Part shown: piece by piece, positions 36,239 through 44,710 of the stretch
Position numbering within the stretch: position 1 is the stretch's first letter
Layout of the letters: every line of letters begins with the position of its first letter
From: Ascidiaceihabitans sp023955215
GTDB taxonomy: Bacteria > Pseudomonadota > Alphaproteobacteria > Rhodobacterales > Rhodobacteraceae
Assembly: GCA_943788345.1 (NCBI GenBank)
Contig: CALSPX010000006.1
Location: forward strand, 1 to 64,000
Direction: 5' to 3'
DNA length: 64,000 nucleotides
Notes under the pieces: model-generated
Seen by the model: the letters and a program-made list of their open reading frames with translations, nothing else
The model's database searches: none
What the model was told of the DNA's origin: nothing
Translations under genes and position numbers: made by a program

Positions 36239-37594
36239 TTAGCGACGGACAATACTTAAACGGATGCCATCGCGCGATCTAACGGTCAAATGTGCCACTG
36301 GAACAGGTGGTTCTTCATCCACCAATTCGACTCGGAAGTCGCGCAAAATACGTGACAGGATCAATACCCCTTCAACCATGGCAAAACCTGCGCCTGTGCA
36401 AACACGACTACCTGCTGAAAACGGAATGAAGGCATCGCGCTGACACTTCCTACCATTTTCCGTGCCCCACCGTGTTGGATCAAATCCATCTGGATTGTCC
36501 CAAAGCCGCTCATGGCGATGCAGATGCCACGGGCTGATCACCGCTTGGCTGCCAACCTTTACTTCACGATCTCGAAACTGCTCAGGACAGGACGCTTCGC
36601 GCACCATCATCGGAACCGGCGGATACAGTCGTAAGGTTTCACGAAACACATCGCGTGAAATCCGCAGTTTGGAAATCAACCCAAATTGGTCAGACGTCAA
36701 AACCTGCGCCTCATCGGCCACCTTTTCCTGCCATTCAGGAAAACGCGCCATCAGATACAAAGCCCACGCCAAGGCCGAAGCACTGGTTTCATGACCTGCA
36801 AGAAAGAAGATCGCGACCTGATCAACCATCTCTTCAGTATCAAAGGTCTCACCCGTTTCAGGATCCGCTGTTGTCATGATCTTGGTCGCCAGATCATCCG
36901 GTGCAGTGCCCGTGTTTATCGCATCCATCCGCTCTGTCGTCAGCTGTGTGATTAACGCCCTGATCTTGCGCGCACTGGCTTTTGTATCACGGCGAAACAG
37001 GCGCGGCATCCATTTGGGCAATGGCAGGAAGGCTGCAATGTTCAGGATCGGTTGGCTACGCTGATAAATGCGGAATTCGTCAAATACATCACGCGCAATT
37101 TTATGTTTTATCGGAATAGAAAATAACGTGCGGAAAATCACATCAGCAGCCGCGTGGCTGGTTTCTTCCTCGATCTCTACCACATCGCCATCGCGCTGAT
37201 TTAGGCGCGTCGCAGCCGCCTCTGCGGCCTCCCACATCGCGGGATAGGTTTCGCGCAGGCGTCCACCCTCAAACGCAGGATCGATGATGCGGCGCTGGCG
37301 TTTCCACGTCTCGCCATTGGTCAGAAAGACCGAGCTTCCCAGCAAGGGGCGCAACCCCTCCCCAATGCGATTGGATTTTGGGAAATCATCGGGGCGATCT
37401 TTCAAAATAGTCTTGATTAGCTCAGGCTGATTGATCATGTAACTACGAAAAAACGGCGTGCGAAACTCTGCCATCCATGCGCGGTACAGGCGTGCAGGTT
37501 GCGCCGATAGAATGTCTTGGCGAAACAAGCGCATGTAGTGCAGCAATGAAACCTTGTTTGGGCGACTTTGCGGTTTTGGCGGAAGATCAGTCAT
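36239..37594 (-). CDS. Cytochrome P450
   Basis: A 451-residue heme monooxygenase. The heme-ligand loop is FSAGSRVCTGAGFAMVEG (Cys axial ligand). The I-helix oxygen-activation motif is FFLAGHETSASALAWAL and the K-helix ExxR is FRETLRLYPPVPMMVREA. Length is standard and there is no membrane anchor. Substrate cannot be predicted; it resembles the fatty-acid or terpenoid-type bacterial P450s. Its ATG overlaps the stop of the upstream membrane-hydrolase gene by 4 bp, so the two were an operon. That neighbour is frameshifted here. Confidence 0.93.
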   Translation of the reverse strand: MTDLPPKPQSRPNKVSLLHYMRLFRQDILSAQPARLYRAWMAEFRTPFFRSYMINQPELIKTILKDRPDDFPKSNRIGEGLRPLLGSSVFLTNGETWKRQRRIIDPAFEGGRLRETYPAMWEAAEAAATRLNQRDGDVVEIEEETSHAAADVIFRTLFSIPIKHKIARDVFDEFRIYQRSQPILNIAAFLPLPKWMPRLFRRDTKASARKIRALITQLTTERMDAINTGTAPDDLATKIMTTADPETGETFDTEEMVDQVAIFFLAGHETSASALAWALYLMARFPEWQEKVADEAQVLTSDQFGLISKLRISRDVFRETLRLYPPVPMMVREASCPEQFRDREVKVGSQAVISPWHLHRHERLWDNPDGFDPTRWGTENGRKCQRDAFIPFSAGSRVCTGAGFAMVEGVLILSRILRDFRVELVDEEPPVPVAHLTVRSRDGIRLSIVRR

Positions 37595-38864
37595 TGGGCC
37601 ACCGATGTGTATTTAGAAACAGAATAATCGATCCGTGATTTTGACGCCGGACGATTGGCATAGCGATCACCCAGTGTTTGTGGTCCCGCTGTAATCTGAA
37701 AATAATCGTAATCACGTGGGCGATCAAAAGCGCACATATATTGGAAATGCAGGCGAAAGAACTTCCAGCGCAGTTCTTTCCAGCGTGCAGGGCTTAGCGC
37801 TTGGGTGAAGGCCGCTGAGAAAACCAATGGCCAGCGTTTGGCATCTGTTGCCACACCCGACACTGATACAGGATCGCACAGGGCAAAGGCACAGCCATCA
37901 CCGGGCGCTGTGACATCAACCCATGTTATGTTCTCTTGGGTCGAAAAAACTGAAGGTCGGCGCGCAAGCGATAGGCCTTGGGCAAGAAGGACACCATCGG
38001 CACCACCTGCCCCAACGACAGGAACGAAAGCTTTGGCCCGTTGGCAGACACACCATCCGAACGGATCAGATCAGACAGGATGGACACGCCCAAATGCGCG
38101 CCGGAAGAATGTCCAACAACCAACACTTCATCCACATCGCTATCCATTGCCGCTGCGATTTCGGACTGGAATGTCGCTATACGAACTTCAAGTTCGGGCG
38201 GATTGGCACCGCGCGTCTTTGCGGAATATGCGTAATCATGCATCAGGTAATAGGCGAAAAACTTGGAATCCTTAGCCTTGAACCAGCGCAACACGGTCCA
38301 AAACGCAATACTGCCACCGATAAGGCTCGCTATGATTGTCTGCGTCAACCAACGCGGCCAGAAAGTCACTGGCCCGTAGATCACAGTTTCCAACAATCGC
38401 ACGCCTTTGCCAATCAGCAGGGCCGCTACATAAAATGCCAGACATGCCAGAAGCAGCTGAACCAACAGCATTCCAACAGGATAAAGCGCTGCGATAACTG
38501 GGCCTTTGCGCAGCTTCATCAACCGCCACAATGCACCTGTCGTGATGTAAATCCATGCCGTGCGAACGAGTTGCCAGTAGGTCGCAGCAATCGAATTGGC
38601 CATACTGTCACGCACGATGTCAGACCAAACCAGCACCTCAGCATCGACATGGACCGCACCACCATCAATGACGCTGTCGACCTGCCAGCCATAGTTGCCA
38701 CCACCCTGTTTGGGGCTAAGCGTTAGCTGATAGTCTGAAATAGCTGCCTGCGCGGCACCCTCGGTGCGGTACAGTTCGCGGTATCGACGTGGGTGAATCG
38801 GATCATACCCCGGAATGTAGAACACCCGACGCGTTTTGACCGTATTTTGGATGTCACTGCTCAT
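37591..38864 (-). pseudogene. Membrane-associated alpha/beta hydrolase, split by a homopolymer frameshift
   Basis: The upstream frame (38864-37926) starts RRVFYIPGYDPIHPRRYREL, has two or three membrane helices (residues ~115-180) and the nucleophile elbow GHSSG (VLVVGHSSGAHLGVSIL). It stops at 37926 with the artificial-looking tail FFRPKRT. Adding one T to the run of six (A6 on the plus strand at 37944-37949) restores STQENITWVDVTAPGDGCAF and reads through to 37591, giving about 425 residues. The restored C-terminus continues LGDRYANRPASKSRIDY and overlaps the P450 start by 4 bp. Cause could be mutation, phase variation or sequencing error in the homopolymer. Confidence 0.85.
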
Positions 38865-38935
38865 ATCCGCACCCTTGATTTACAAACACCCTAACGCGGA
38901 TTTTTGACAAGAGTAAGGCGTTTGAAACAGATCAA

Positions 38936-39688
38936 TCAGCCAAGTGTTGCAAGAAACGGAAAGGTTTCCAAAAGCCAGAATGAGAAGGTTGAGAACTGAT
39001 TGAACAATAGGGCCAAGCCCACAATGATCAACAAGCCGCCCATTACTCGTTCAATCGTCTTCATATGACGTTTGATACGGTTCATCACGCCCATTGCACG
39101 GCTGATGAACAATGCCGCCAACAGAAACGGAACGCCTAAACCAATCGCATAAATACCCAGCAATAGCGTCCCACGCGCAACTGATCCCTCGGATGCGGCC
39201 AACGCCAGAATTGCACCCAGTTGCGGACCAATGCAGGGCGTCCAGCCAAACGCGAATGCAAGACCAAGAACATAGGCCCCAAAAAATGATCCACCCTTAT
39301 CACCCGCGTCTAACCGCGCCTCTTGATCAAGGAATGGAATGCGAAAAATGCCAATAAAGTGCAGACCAAAAATAATGATCGTGACACCTGCGATTTGTCC
39401 GAAAAGCACCTGATTTTGCAAGAAAAACGCACCAAATGCAGATGCTGCAAACCCTAGCAAGATAAAGACGGTGCTTAAACCCATTACAAAGAACAACGCC
39501 GCCGTGATGGCCTTGCGGCGCCCCGTGGCTTCGTCGTTCATCTCATTAATGCTTACGCCGCTCATATAAGCCAAATACGGTGGCACGATGGGCAAAACAC
39601 AAGGCGACAAAAAGCTGACAATGCCAGCAATCAGGGCCACAGACATTGCAGGGATCAGGCCTGCATCAAAGATATCAATTCCAAACAT
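38936..39688 (-). CDS. ccdA: Cytochrome c biogenesis protein CcdA
   Basis: A 250-residue inner-membrane protein with six helices. It carries electrons from thioredoxin to periplasmic thiol proteins for cytochrome c maturation. The paired redox cysteines are in FLSPCVLPIVPPYLAYMSG and FGWTPCIGPQLGAILALAAS, both with the flanking prolines typical of the DsbD/CcdA family. Length is normal. It is divergent from the small TusA-like gene, and its start lies 92 bp from that gene's ATG. Confidence 0.93.
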   Translation of the reverse strand: MFGIDIFDAGLIPAMSVALIAGIVSFLSPCVLPIVPPYLAYMSGVSINEMNDEATGRRKAITAALFFVMGLSTVFILLGFAASAFGAFFLQNQVLFGQIAGVTIIIFGLHFIGIFRIPFLDQEARLDAGDKGGSFFGAYVLGLAFAFGWTPCIGPQLGAILALAASEGSVARGTLLLGIYAIGLGVPFLLAALFISRAMGVMNRIKRHMKTIERVMGGLLIIVGLALLFNQFSTFSFWLLETFPFLATLG

Positions 39689-39780
39689 AGGCTAGCCATA
39701 TGCCAATTGAGCAGGCGCGTCACCTAAGGATCGGTCACATCATTGTGGACAGCTTGAAACAATCGCCCTATCTGGCAGGT

Positions 39781-40014
39781 ATGAGCAATGAAACAACACA
39801 TCTCGATGCCCGTGGGCTTCTATGCCCTCTTCCCGTCTTAAAAGCACGCAAGCGCATGCAAGCGATTGCAGTGGGTGAAACGCTCACAATGGTTGCGGAC
39901 GATCCTGCAGCCGTGATTGATGTCCCACATTTCTGCATGGAGGCTGGACATGAATTAGTATCCAGCGAGGCCGATGGCAACGATCAGACCTATGTGATCC
40001 GCAAATCCAGCTAG
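39781..40014 (+). CDS. TusA/SirA-like sulfur carrier protein
   Basis: A 77-residue protein with the TusA fold signature DARGLLCPLPVLKARKRM, whose Cys carries persulfide sulfur. The second half (MVADDPAAVIDVPHFCMEAG) is the family's beta-alpha unit. It may act in sulfur relay for tRNA thiolation or cofactor synthesis. ATG 39781 is used rather than an upstream in-frame start at 39700, because the fold begins there. It is transcribed convergently with rne, with an intrinsic terminator in between. Confidence 0.88.
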   Translation: MSNETTHLDARGLLCPLPVLKARKRMQAIAVGETLTMVADDPAAVIDVPHFCMEAGHELVSSEADGNDQTYVIRKSS

Positions 40015-40020
40015 CACAAA

Positions 40021-40047
40021 AGAAAAAGGCGATCCCGAAGGACCGCC
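40021..40047 (-). terminator. Rho-independent terminator of rne
   Basis: On the minus strand, GGCGGTCC-TTCG-GGATCGCC (40047-40028) is an 8-bp stem with a stable UUCG tetraloop followed by TTTTT, 25 bp after the rne stop. On the plus strand it may also stop the TusA-like gene, though less efficiently. Confidence 0.9.
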
Positions 40048-40071
40048 CCAATCTGTGACTATGTGCTTGGC

Positions 40072-42858
40072 TTATTTGCCAAGTGACCACCAACCACGGC
40101 GCTTAGGCTTGGCTGGTTCTTCTGGTGCTGCTTCTGCAACCGGTTCAGGCGCAGGTGCTGGTGCAGGCTCAGCAACAACGGGCGCTGGTGCTTCAACAAC
40201 TGGTGCAGGTGCCGCTTCAACAACTGGCGTAGCAACAACCGCTTCAGGCGCAGCTGCTGGTGCTTCTTCGGCCTCAGCAACCTTTACCTTGGCGCGTGAT
40301 TTACGAACGCGTTTTGGTTTTGGCTTTGGTTCTTCTTCGGCAGCGACTGCTTCCTCGGAAGGTGCTTCAGCCGCAGCTTCAGTTGCAACAGCCTCGTCAG
40401 CAGGTGCTTCTTCTTTTACCTTCTTAGCGCGCGGCGCACGTTTGCGCTTTGGCTTGGCTGGTTTTTCTTCAGCTGCTTCCGCCACTGGTGCATCTTCAGC
40501 TACGGTTTCTTCACTTACAGCTTCAGCTGATGCTTCAACGTTTGCATCACCCTCAGCGGCAACAGCCGGAGCAGCAGCATCGTTAGACGCGCCCTCTTCA
40601 CCGTTTTCGCCGTTTGCCGCAGCTTCATCACCATTTGATTTGCGACGACGACGACGACGACGACGGCGTTTTGGTTTAACCTCACCATCTTCATCAGTCG
40701 CAGCAGGTGCCGCTATTGATTGATCACCGGTATCAACCGCATCACCAGCTTCCGCCGCGATATCCGCAGCTTCGGCGGCATCCGCAGCCAACGCATCAGC
40801 TTCGTCAATCTTGTCCATAACCGAGGTGTCAGGCGCTACAAATGCAGCATTCGCAACAGGCAACGCGCGTGTTGCAGTTTTGAACTTTTCGATCGTGAAA
40901 TCAGGCGTGACCAAAGATGGATCTGCTTCGATACGAACCGACATGCCATAACGCACTTCGATATGCGCGATGTGGTCACGTTTTTGGTTCATCAAGAAGT
41001 TGGCGATACCCACTGGGCAACGGACCAACACTTCACGTGTACGACGGCGTGTGCCCTCTTCTTCAATCTGGCGCAGGATAGACAGGCCAAGATTGTCGTC
41101 GGAACGGATCAAGCCAGTGCCGTGGCAAGATGGGCAAGGCTGTGTTGTCGCCTCAATCATACCAGGACGTAGACGCTGACGCGACATTTCCATCAGACCA
41201 AAGCCAGAAATACGGCCGACTTGAATGCGGGCGCGATCTGTCTTCAGCTTGTCTTTCATGCGCTTCTCAACGGCGGCGTTGTTCTTACGCTCGTCCATGT
41301 CGATAAAGTCGATGACGATCAGACCAGCAAGGTCACGCAAGCGCAACTGACGGGCAACTTCTTCAGCAGCCTCAAGGTTGGTCTTCACAGCGGTGTCCTC
41401 AATGGACCCCTCTTTGGTTGAACGACCAGAGTTCACATCCACAGCAACAAGCGCCTCGGTGATACCGATGACGATGTAACCACCCGATTTCAGCTGCACA
41501 GTCGGGTTAAACATTCCGGACAGATAGCTTTCCACTTGGAAGCGGGCGAACAATGGCAACGTGTCTTCATAGCGTTTCACGTTTTTGGCGTGTGACGGCA
41601 TGATCATCTTCATAAAGTCTTTGGCGATGCGGTAACCGCGCTCACCTTCAACAAACACTTCGTCGATCTCACCGTTATACAAATCACGGATAGAACGTTT
41701 GATCAGGTCGCCTTCCTCATAGATCTTCGCAGGTGCGATAGATTTCAAAGTCAGCTCGCGGATCTGTTCCCACATGCGTTGTAGGTATTCATAGTCACGC
41801 TTGATCTCGGCCTTGGTGCGTTTGGCACCGGCAGTACGAACGATCAGTCCTGCGCCTTGTGGCACTTCGATCTCGTTTGCGATCTCTTTTAGTTTCTTAC
41901 GGTCTGGTGCGTTGGTGATCTTGCGGCTGATGCCGCCACCACGGGCCGTGTTTGGCATCAAGACGCAATAGCGACCTGCCAAGGATAGGTATGTCGTCAG
42001 GGCCGCGCCCTTGTTGCCGCGTTCCTCTTTGACCACTTGGATCAACAGAATTTGGCGAACTTTAACAACTTCTTGGATTTTGTAACGACGGGCGCGTGGT
42101 TTGCGCACAGGGCGAATGTCATCGCTGTCATCTTCATCTGCTACAGATTCGATGCTGTCATCTTTTGAGGATGCCTTAGAACCTTTGGAGTCTTCGCCCT
42201 CAGCATCATCAGCCTCGCCACCCGTCGCAGGATCTTCCGTCGCCTCAACAGCTGGCTCTTGCGAATTTGCATCTTCAGCCAAGGTTTCTTCAACCTCAAC
42301 CACAGCGTCATCAGTTGTTTCAACCGCAGCCTCTTCAGCGACGGCCTCAACTTCTACAGCTGGGGCGTCCGCAACTGTTTCAGCGTCAGCACCCTCAACA
42401 GCGTCATCCGCAGACAGGTCAATCGTTTCCATGCCATCGATTTCAACTTCGGTTGAAACAACGGCATCATCGCTAGAAACCTCAGCAGCACGGGTGCGCG
42501 AACGCGACCGTGAACGGCGCGGTTTCTTTGGTTTTTCATCTTCTTCATCACGTGCTTTTTGCGCTTCAGCATACGCACGTTCTTCCTCCATCAGGGCCTC
42601 ACGGTCCGCGACAGGGATCTGATAATAATCAGGATGGATTTCACTAAAAGCTAAGAAACCATGGCGGTTTCCGCCATAATCTACGAAAGCCGCCTGAAGT
42701 GACGGCTCAACGCGCGTAACTTTGGCTAGATAGATGTTGCCAGCAATTTGGCGTCTATTTTCGGATTCAAAGTCAAATTCCTCAACTTTGTTTCCATCAA
42801 CCACAACAACGCGGGTTTCTTCCGCGTGGGTGGCATCGATAAGCATTTTCTTAGGCAT
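40072..42858 (-). CDS. rne: Ribonuclease E
   Basis: About 928 residues, the endonuclease core of the RNA degradosome. It begins KKMLIDATHAEETRVVVVDG, and its S1 domain is interrupted by a ~190-residue Asp/Glu/Ala-rich insertion, as in alphaproteobacterial RNase E. The catalytic DNase I-like part has VDVNSGRSTKEGSIEDTAVK and LAGLIVIDFIDMDERKNN (Mg-binding Asp residues). The zinc link is CPSCHGTG. The tail of ~230 residues is Ala/Glu/Pro-rich with two Arg/Lys clusters (KPKRRRRRRRRRKS and KPKRKRAPRAKK), likely RNA-binding and scaffold region. ATG 42858 is the true start; the open frame upstream to 43047 is not RNase E-like. Confidence 0.95.
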   Translation of the reverse strand: MPKKMLIDATHAEETRVVVVDGNKVEEFDFESENRRQIAGNIYLAKVTRVEPSLQAAFVDYGGNRHGFLAFSEIHPDYYQIPVADREALMEEERAYAEAQKARDEEDEKPKKPRRSRSRSRTRAAEVSSDDAVVSTEVEIDGMETIDLSADDAVEGADAETVADAPAVEVEAVAEEAAVETTDDAVVEVEETLAEDANSQEPAVEATEDPATGGEADDAEGEDSKGSKASSKDDSIESVADEDDSDDIRPVRKPRARRYKIQEVVKVRQILLIQVVKEERGNKGAALTTYLSLAGRYCVLMPNTARGGGISRKITNAPDRKKLKEIANEIEVPQGAGLIVRTAGAKRTKAEIKRDYEYLQRMWEQIRELTLKSIAPAKIYEEGDLIKRSIRDLYNGEIDEVFVEGERGYRIAKDFMKMIMPSHAKNVKRYEDTLPLFARFQVESYLSGMFNPTVQLKSGGYIVIGITEALVAVDVNSGRSTKEGSIEDTAVKTNLEAAEEVARQLRLRDLAGLIVIDFIDMDERKNNAAVEKRMKDKLKTDRARIQVGRISGFGLMEMSRQRLRPGMIEATTQPCPSCHGTGLIRSDDNLGLSILRQIEEEGTRRRTREVLVRCPVGIANFLMNQKRDHIAHIEVRYGMSVRIEADPSLVTPDFTIEKFKTATRALPVANAAFVAPDTSVMDKIDEADALAADAAEAADIAAEAGDAVDTGDQSIAAPAATDEDGEVKPKRRRRRRRRRKSNGDEAAANGENGEEGASNDAAAPAVAAEGDANVEASAEAVSEETVAEDAPVAEAAEEKPAKPKRKRAPRAKKVKEEAPADEAVATEAAAEAPSEEAVAAEEEPKPKPKRVRKSRAKVKVAEAEEAPAAAPEAVVATPVVEAAPAPVVEAPAPVVAEPAPAPAPEPVAEAAPEEPAKPKRRGWWSLGK

Positions 42859-43315
42859 ATTATCCGTTTGCACAACGCAAGAACGGCCGCTCCCGGAGGG
42901 GCCGCCGTTTTGGGAATGTGTCTTGTCAGGGCGATCATGGACGCGCGGCAAAACCAGGCCAAAAGCCCGTCTGCTGTGATGCAAAATGCTATCGCGCGCG
43001 TCATCGCGTTCTTCTCCGACACGCTGCAACAATTGTCGCCCGCGCATCCATTAAGTGCCGCAAATTGGTATTCCAAGATGCCAGCGTTCTCTCAGCCCTT
43101 TTGGGGCTCAATCGGTCTGCATGAACGTGGCGGTCATTTTAGCCAGCCAATGTCCACAACAGCGAAACTCAAAAAGAGGCTTACACATCAAAGGTAAGTA
43201 TCTCTTAGCCCTAGATAATGACTTTTGGGACCCAAATACAATGGACAATCGGCCTAGGCTTGCGCAATCGGCAATAAAATCATCAACATGTTGGGAAATA
43301 AGCGCTTTTGCGCGA
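42859..43315 (-). promoter_or_regulatory. Long rne leader region with GC-rich hairpin
   Basis: A gap of about 457 bases between the dctD terminator and rne. Near 42888-42916 a GC-rich inverted repeat (AACGGCCGCTCC / GGGGCCGCCGTT on the plus strand) lies about 30-60 bases before the rne start codon. It could be a leader structure, since RNase E autoregulates through its 5' UTR in enterobacteria. Short open frames of up to 116 codons here show no family resemblance. Confidence 0.4.
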
Positions 43316-43344
43316 TAAAAAACAGGGGCCAAATGGCCCCTGTT
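43316..43344 (-). terminator. Rho-independent terminator of the dctB-dctD operon
   Basis: A perfect 10-bp stem AACAGGGGCC/GGCCCCTGTT with a 4-base loop (43321-43344) runs into a T-rich tail on the minus strand, 15 bp after the regulator's stop codon. Confidence 0.92.
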
Positions 43345-43358
43345 CTCGCATTCACTTT

Positions 43359-44696
43359 CTACTGCAGGTAGTCAGAGCGCTGCAGGCCATACTTGGCCAT
43401 TTTTTCATTCAAAGTACGTCTTGGCAGGCACAACTCGTCCATCACTGAAGCGATAGACCCCTTATGACGGCGCATCGTATTATCGATCAACATGCGCTCA
43501 AACGCCTCAACGTATTCTTTCAACGGCTTGCCCTCAGTCGTCATGACCGGCTGCATTTCCTCGTGATCAGACATCAACAAGGATGCAATGCTGCCCGAAC
43601 CACGGCGCGATTGAAGAACCGCACGCTCCGCCACGTTGATCAACTGGCGTACGTTGCCCGGCCACGGGGCCTGTAGCAACTGCGCAGCTTCTTGGGCAGA
43701 CACCTTAGGAGCATCACAACCGTATTCATCGGCGAACTGATCGCCCAAGCGGGTGAACAACGTCAGAATATCTTCACCGCGCTGGCGCAATGGCGGTACA
43801 GTGATCCGCAAAGCAGCAAGGCGATAGAAAAGGTCCGGCCGTAAAGCGTCCTCGCAGGAACGCCCTGCCTCTTGCAGATTGCAAATCCCAACGATGCGCG
43901 TTTCAGCAGGCGTGCCCTGCTCATTAATCACGCTTAACAGGCGTGCTTGTGTGGCTTCAGACAGCGCTTCGATATCTTCAAGCACCAGCGTTCCGCCGCG
44001 TGCCTCTTCGATCGCTGGCAACTGACCATCTTCTGGCTGCATTGGACCAAACAAGCGTTTGGTTAACGCCTCGTCTTCCAGTGCAGAACAACTGACCAAT
44101 ACAAACTTCTTACCTGCACGGCTGCCAACAGCATGCAGCGCGTGCGCCACCAGCGTTTTACCCGTGCCTGTTTCGCCGTCGATCAGAACATGGCCATCCG
44201 CCTGCCCCAAATCTAGGATGTCTTCGCGCAAGCGCTCCATAACAGGTGATCCGCCAATCAGCTTTTTCATCAACTGGCCACCGTCGGACAATTCGCGGCG
44301 CAAAATACGGTTATCCATTACCAAACGGCGTGACGCTGTAGCTTTCTTAGCCAGCTCGCTCATACGGTCAGGGTTAAATGGCTTCTCCAAGAAATCAAAC
44401 GCACCAACGCGCATCGCTTCAACCGCCATCGGCACATCGCCGTGACCTGTGATCATAATCACAGGAAGCGCTGAATCGTTGCCCATGAGCTTCTTAAGAA
44501 ACTGCATTCCATCCATGCCCGGCATCTTGATGTCCGAGATAACGATCCCTGGATACTCTGGCCCAAGAACCTTCAGCGCATCTTCGGCGCTTGCGAATGT
44601 TTCTGTGTCATAGCCCGACAGTGCCAACCATTGGCTGATCGACTGGCGCATGTCTTGTTCGTCATCAACGATGGCGATTTTCATGGCTTGGGTCAT
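43359..44696 (-). CDS. dctD: DctD-like response regulator lacking the GAFTGA loop
   Basis: About 445 residues. A receiver domain (IAIVDDEQDMRQSISQWLAL, phosphoacceptor Asp in IVISDIKMPGMDG) is followed by an AAA+ domain with Walker A GETGTGKT and a Fis-type HTH end (SIASVMDELCLPRRTLNEKM). Where sigma-54 activators have GAFTGA after LFG, this protein reads LFGPMQPEDGQLPAIEEARG. Its Walker B is LVLEDIEAL, not LFLDEIGE. It can thus be phosphorylated and bind DNA but probably does not remodel sigma-54 polymerase; NtrC of Rhodobacter capsulatus also lacks this loop and works with sigma-70 (established). ATG 44696 has AGGAAG nine bases upstream; ATG 44714 overlaps the dctB stop. Confidence 0.88.
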   Translation of the reverse strand: MTQAMKIAIVDDEQDMRQSISQWLALSGYDTETFASAEDALKVLGPEYPGIVISDIKMPGMDGMQFLKKLMGNDSALPVIMITGHGDVPMAVEAMRVGAFDFLEKPFNPDRMSELAKKATASRRLVMDNRILRRELSDGGQLMKKLIGGSPVMERLREDILDLGQADGHVLIDGETGTGKTLVAHALHAVGSRAGKKFVLVSCSALEDEALTKRLFGPMQPEDGQLPAIEEARGGTLVLEDIEALSEATQARLLSVINEQGTPAETRIVGICNLQEAGRSCEDALRPDLFYRLAALRITVPPLRQRGEDILTLFTRLGDQFADEYGCDAPKVSAQEAAQLLQAPWPGNVRQLINVAERAVLQSRRGSGSIASLLMSDHEEMQPVMTTEGKPLKEYVEAFERMLIDNTMRRHKGSIASVMDELCLPRRTLNEKMAKYGLQRSDYLQ

Positions 44697-44710
44697 GTTA
44701 CTTTGCTTCC

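Noticed and set aside
40055..40723. Plus-strand 222-codon Ala/Ser-rich open frame
   Set aside because: It is the antisense of the Ala/Glu/Pro-rich tail of RNase E, low-complexity, without a plausible start signal.
43108..43332. 74-codon minus-strand frame upstream of rne
   Set aside because: No ribosome-binding site or family, and it begins within the dctD terminator.
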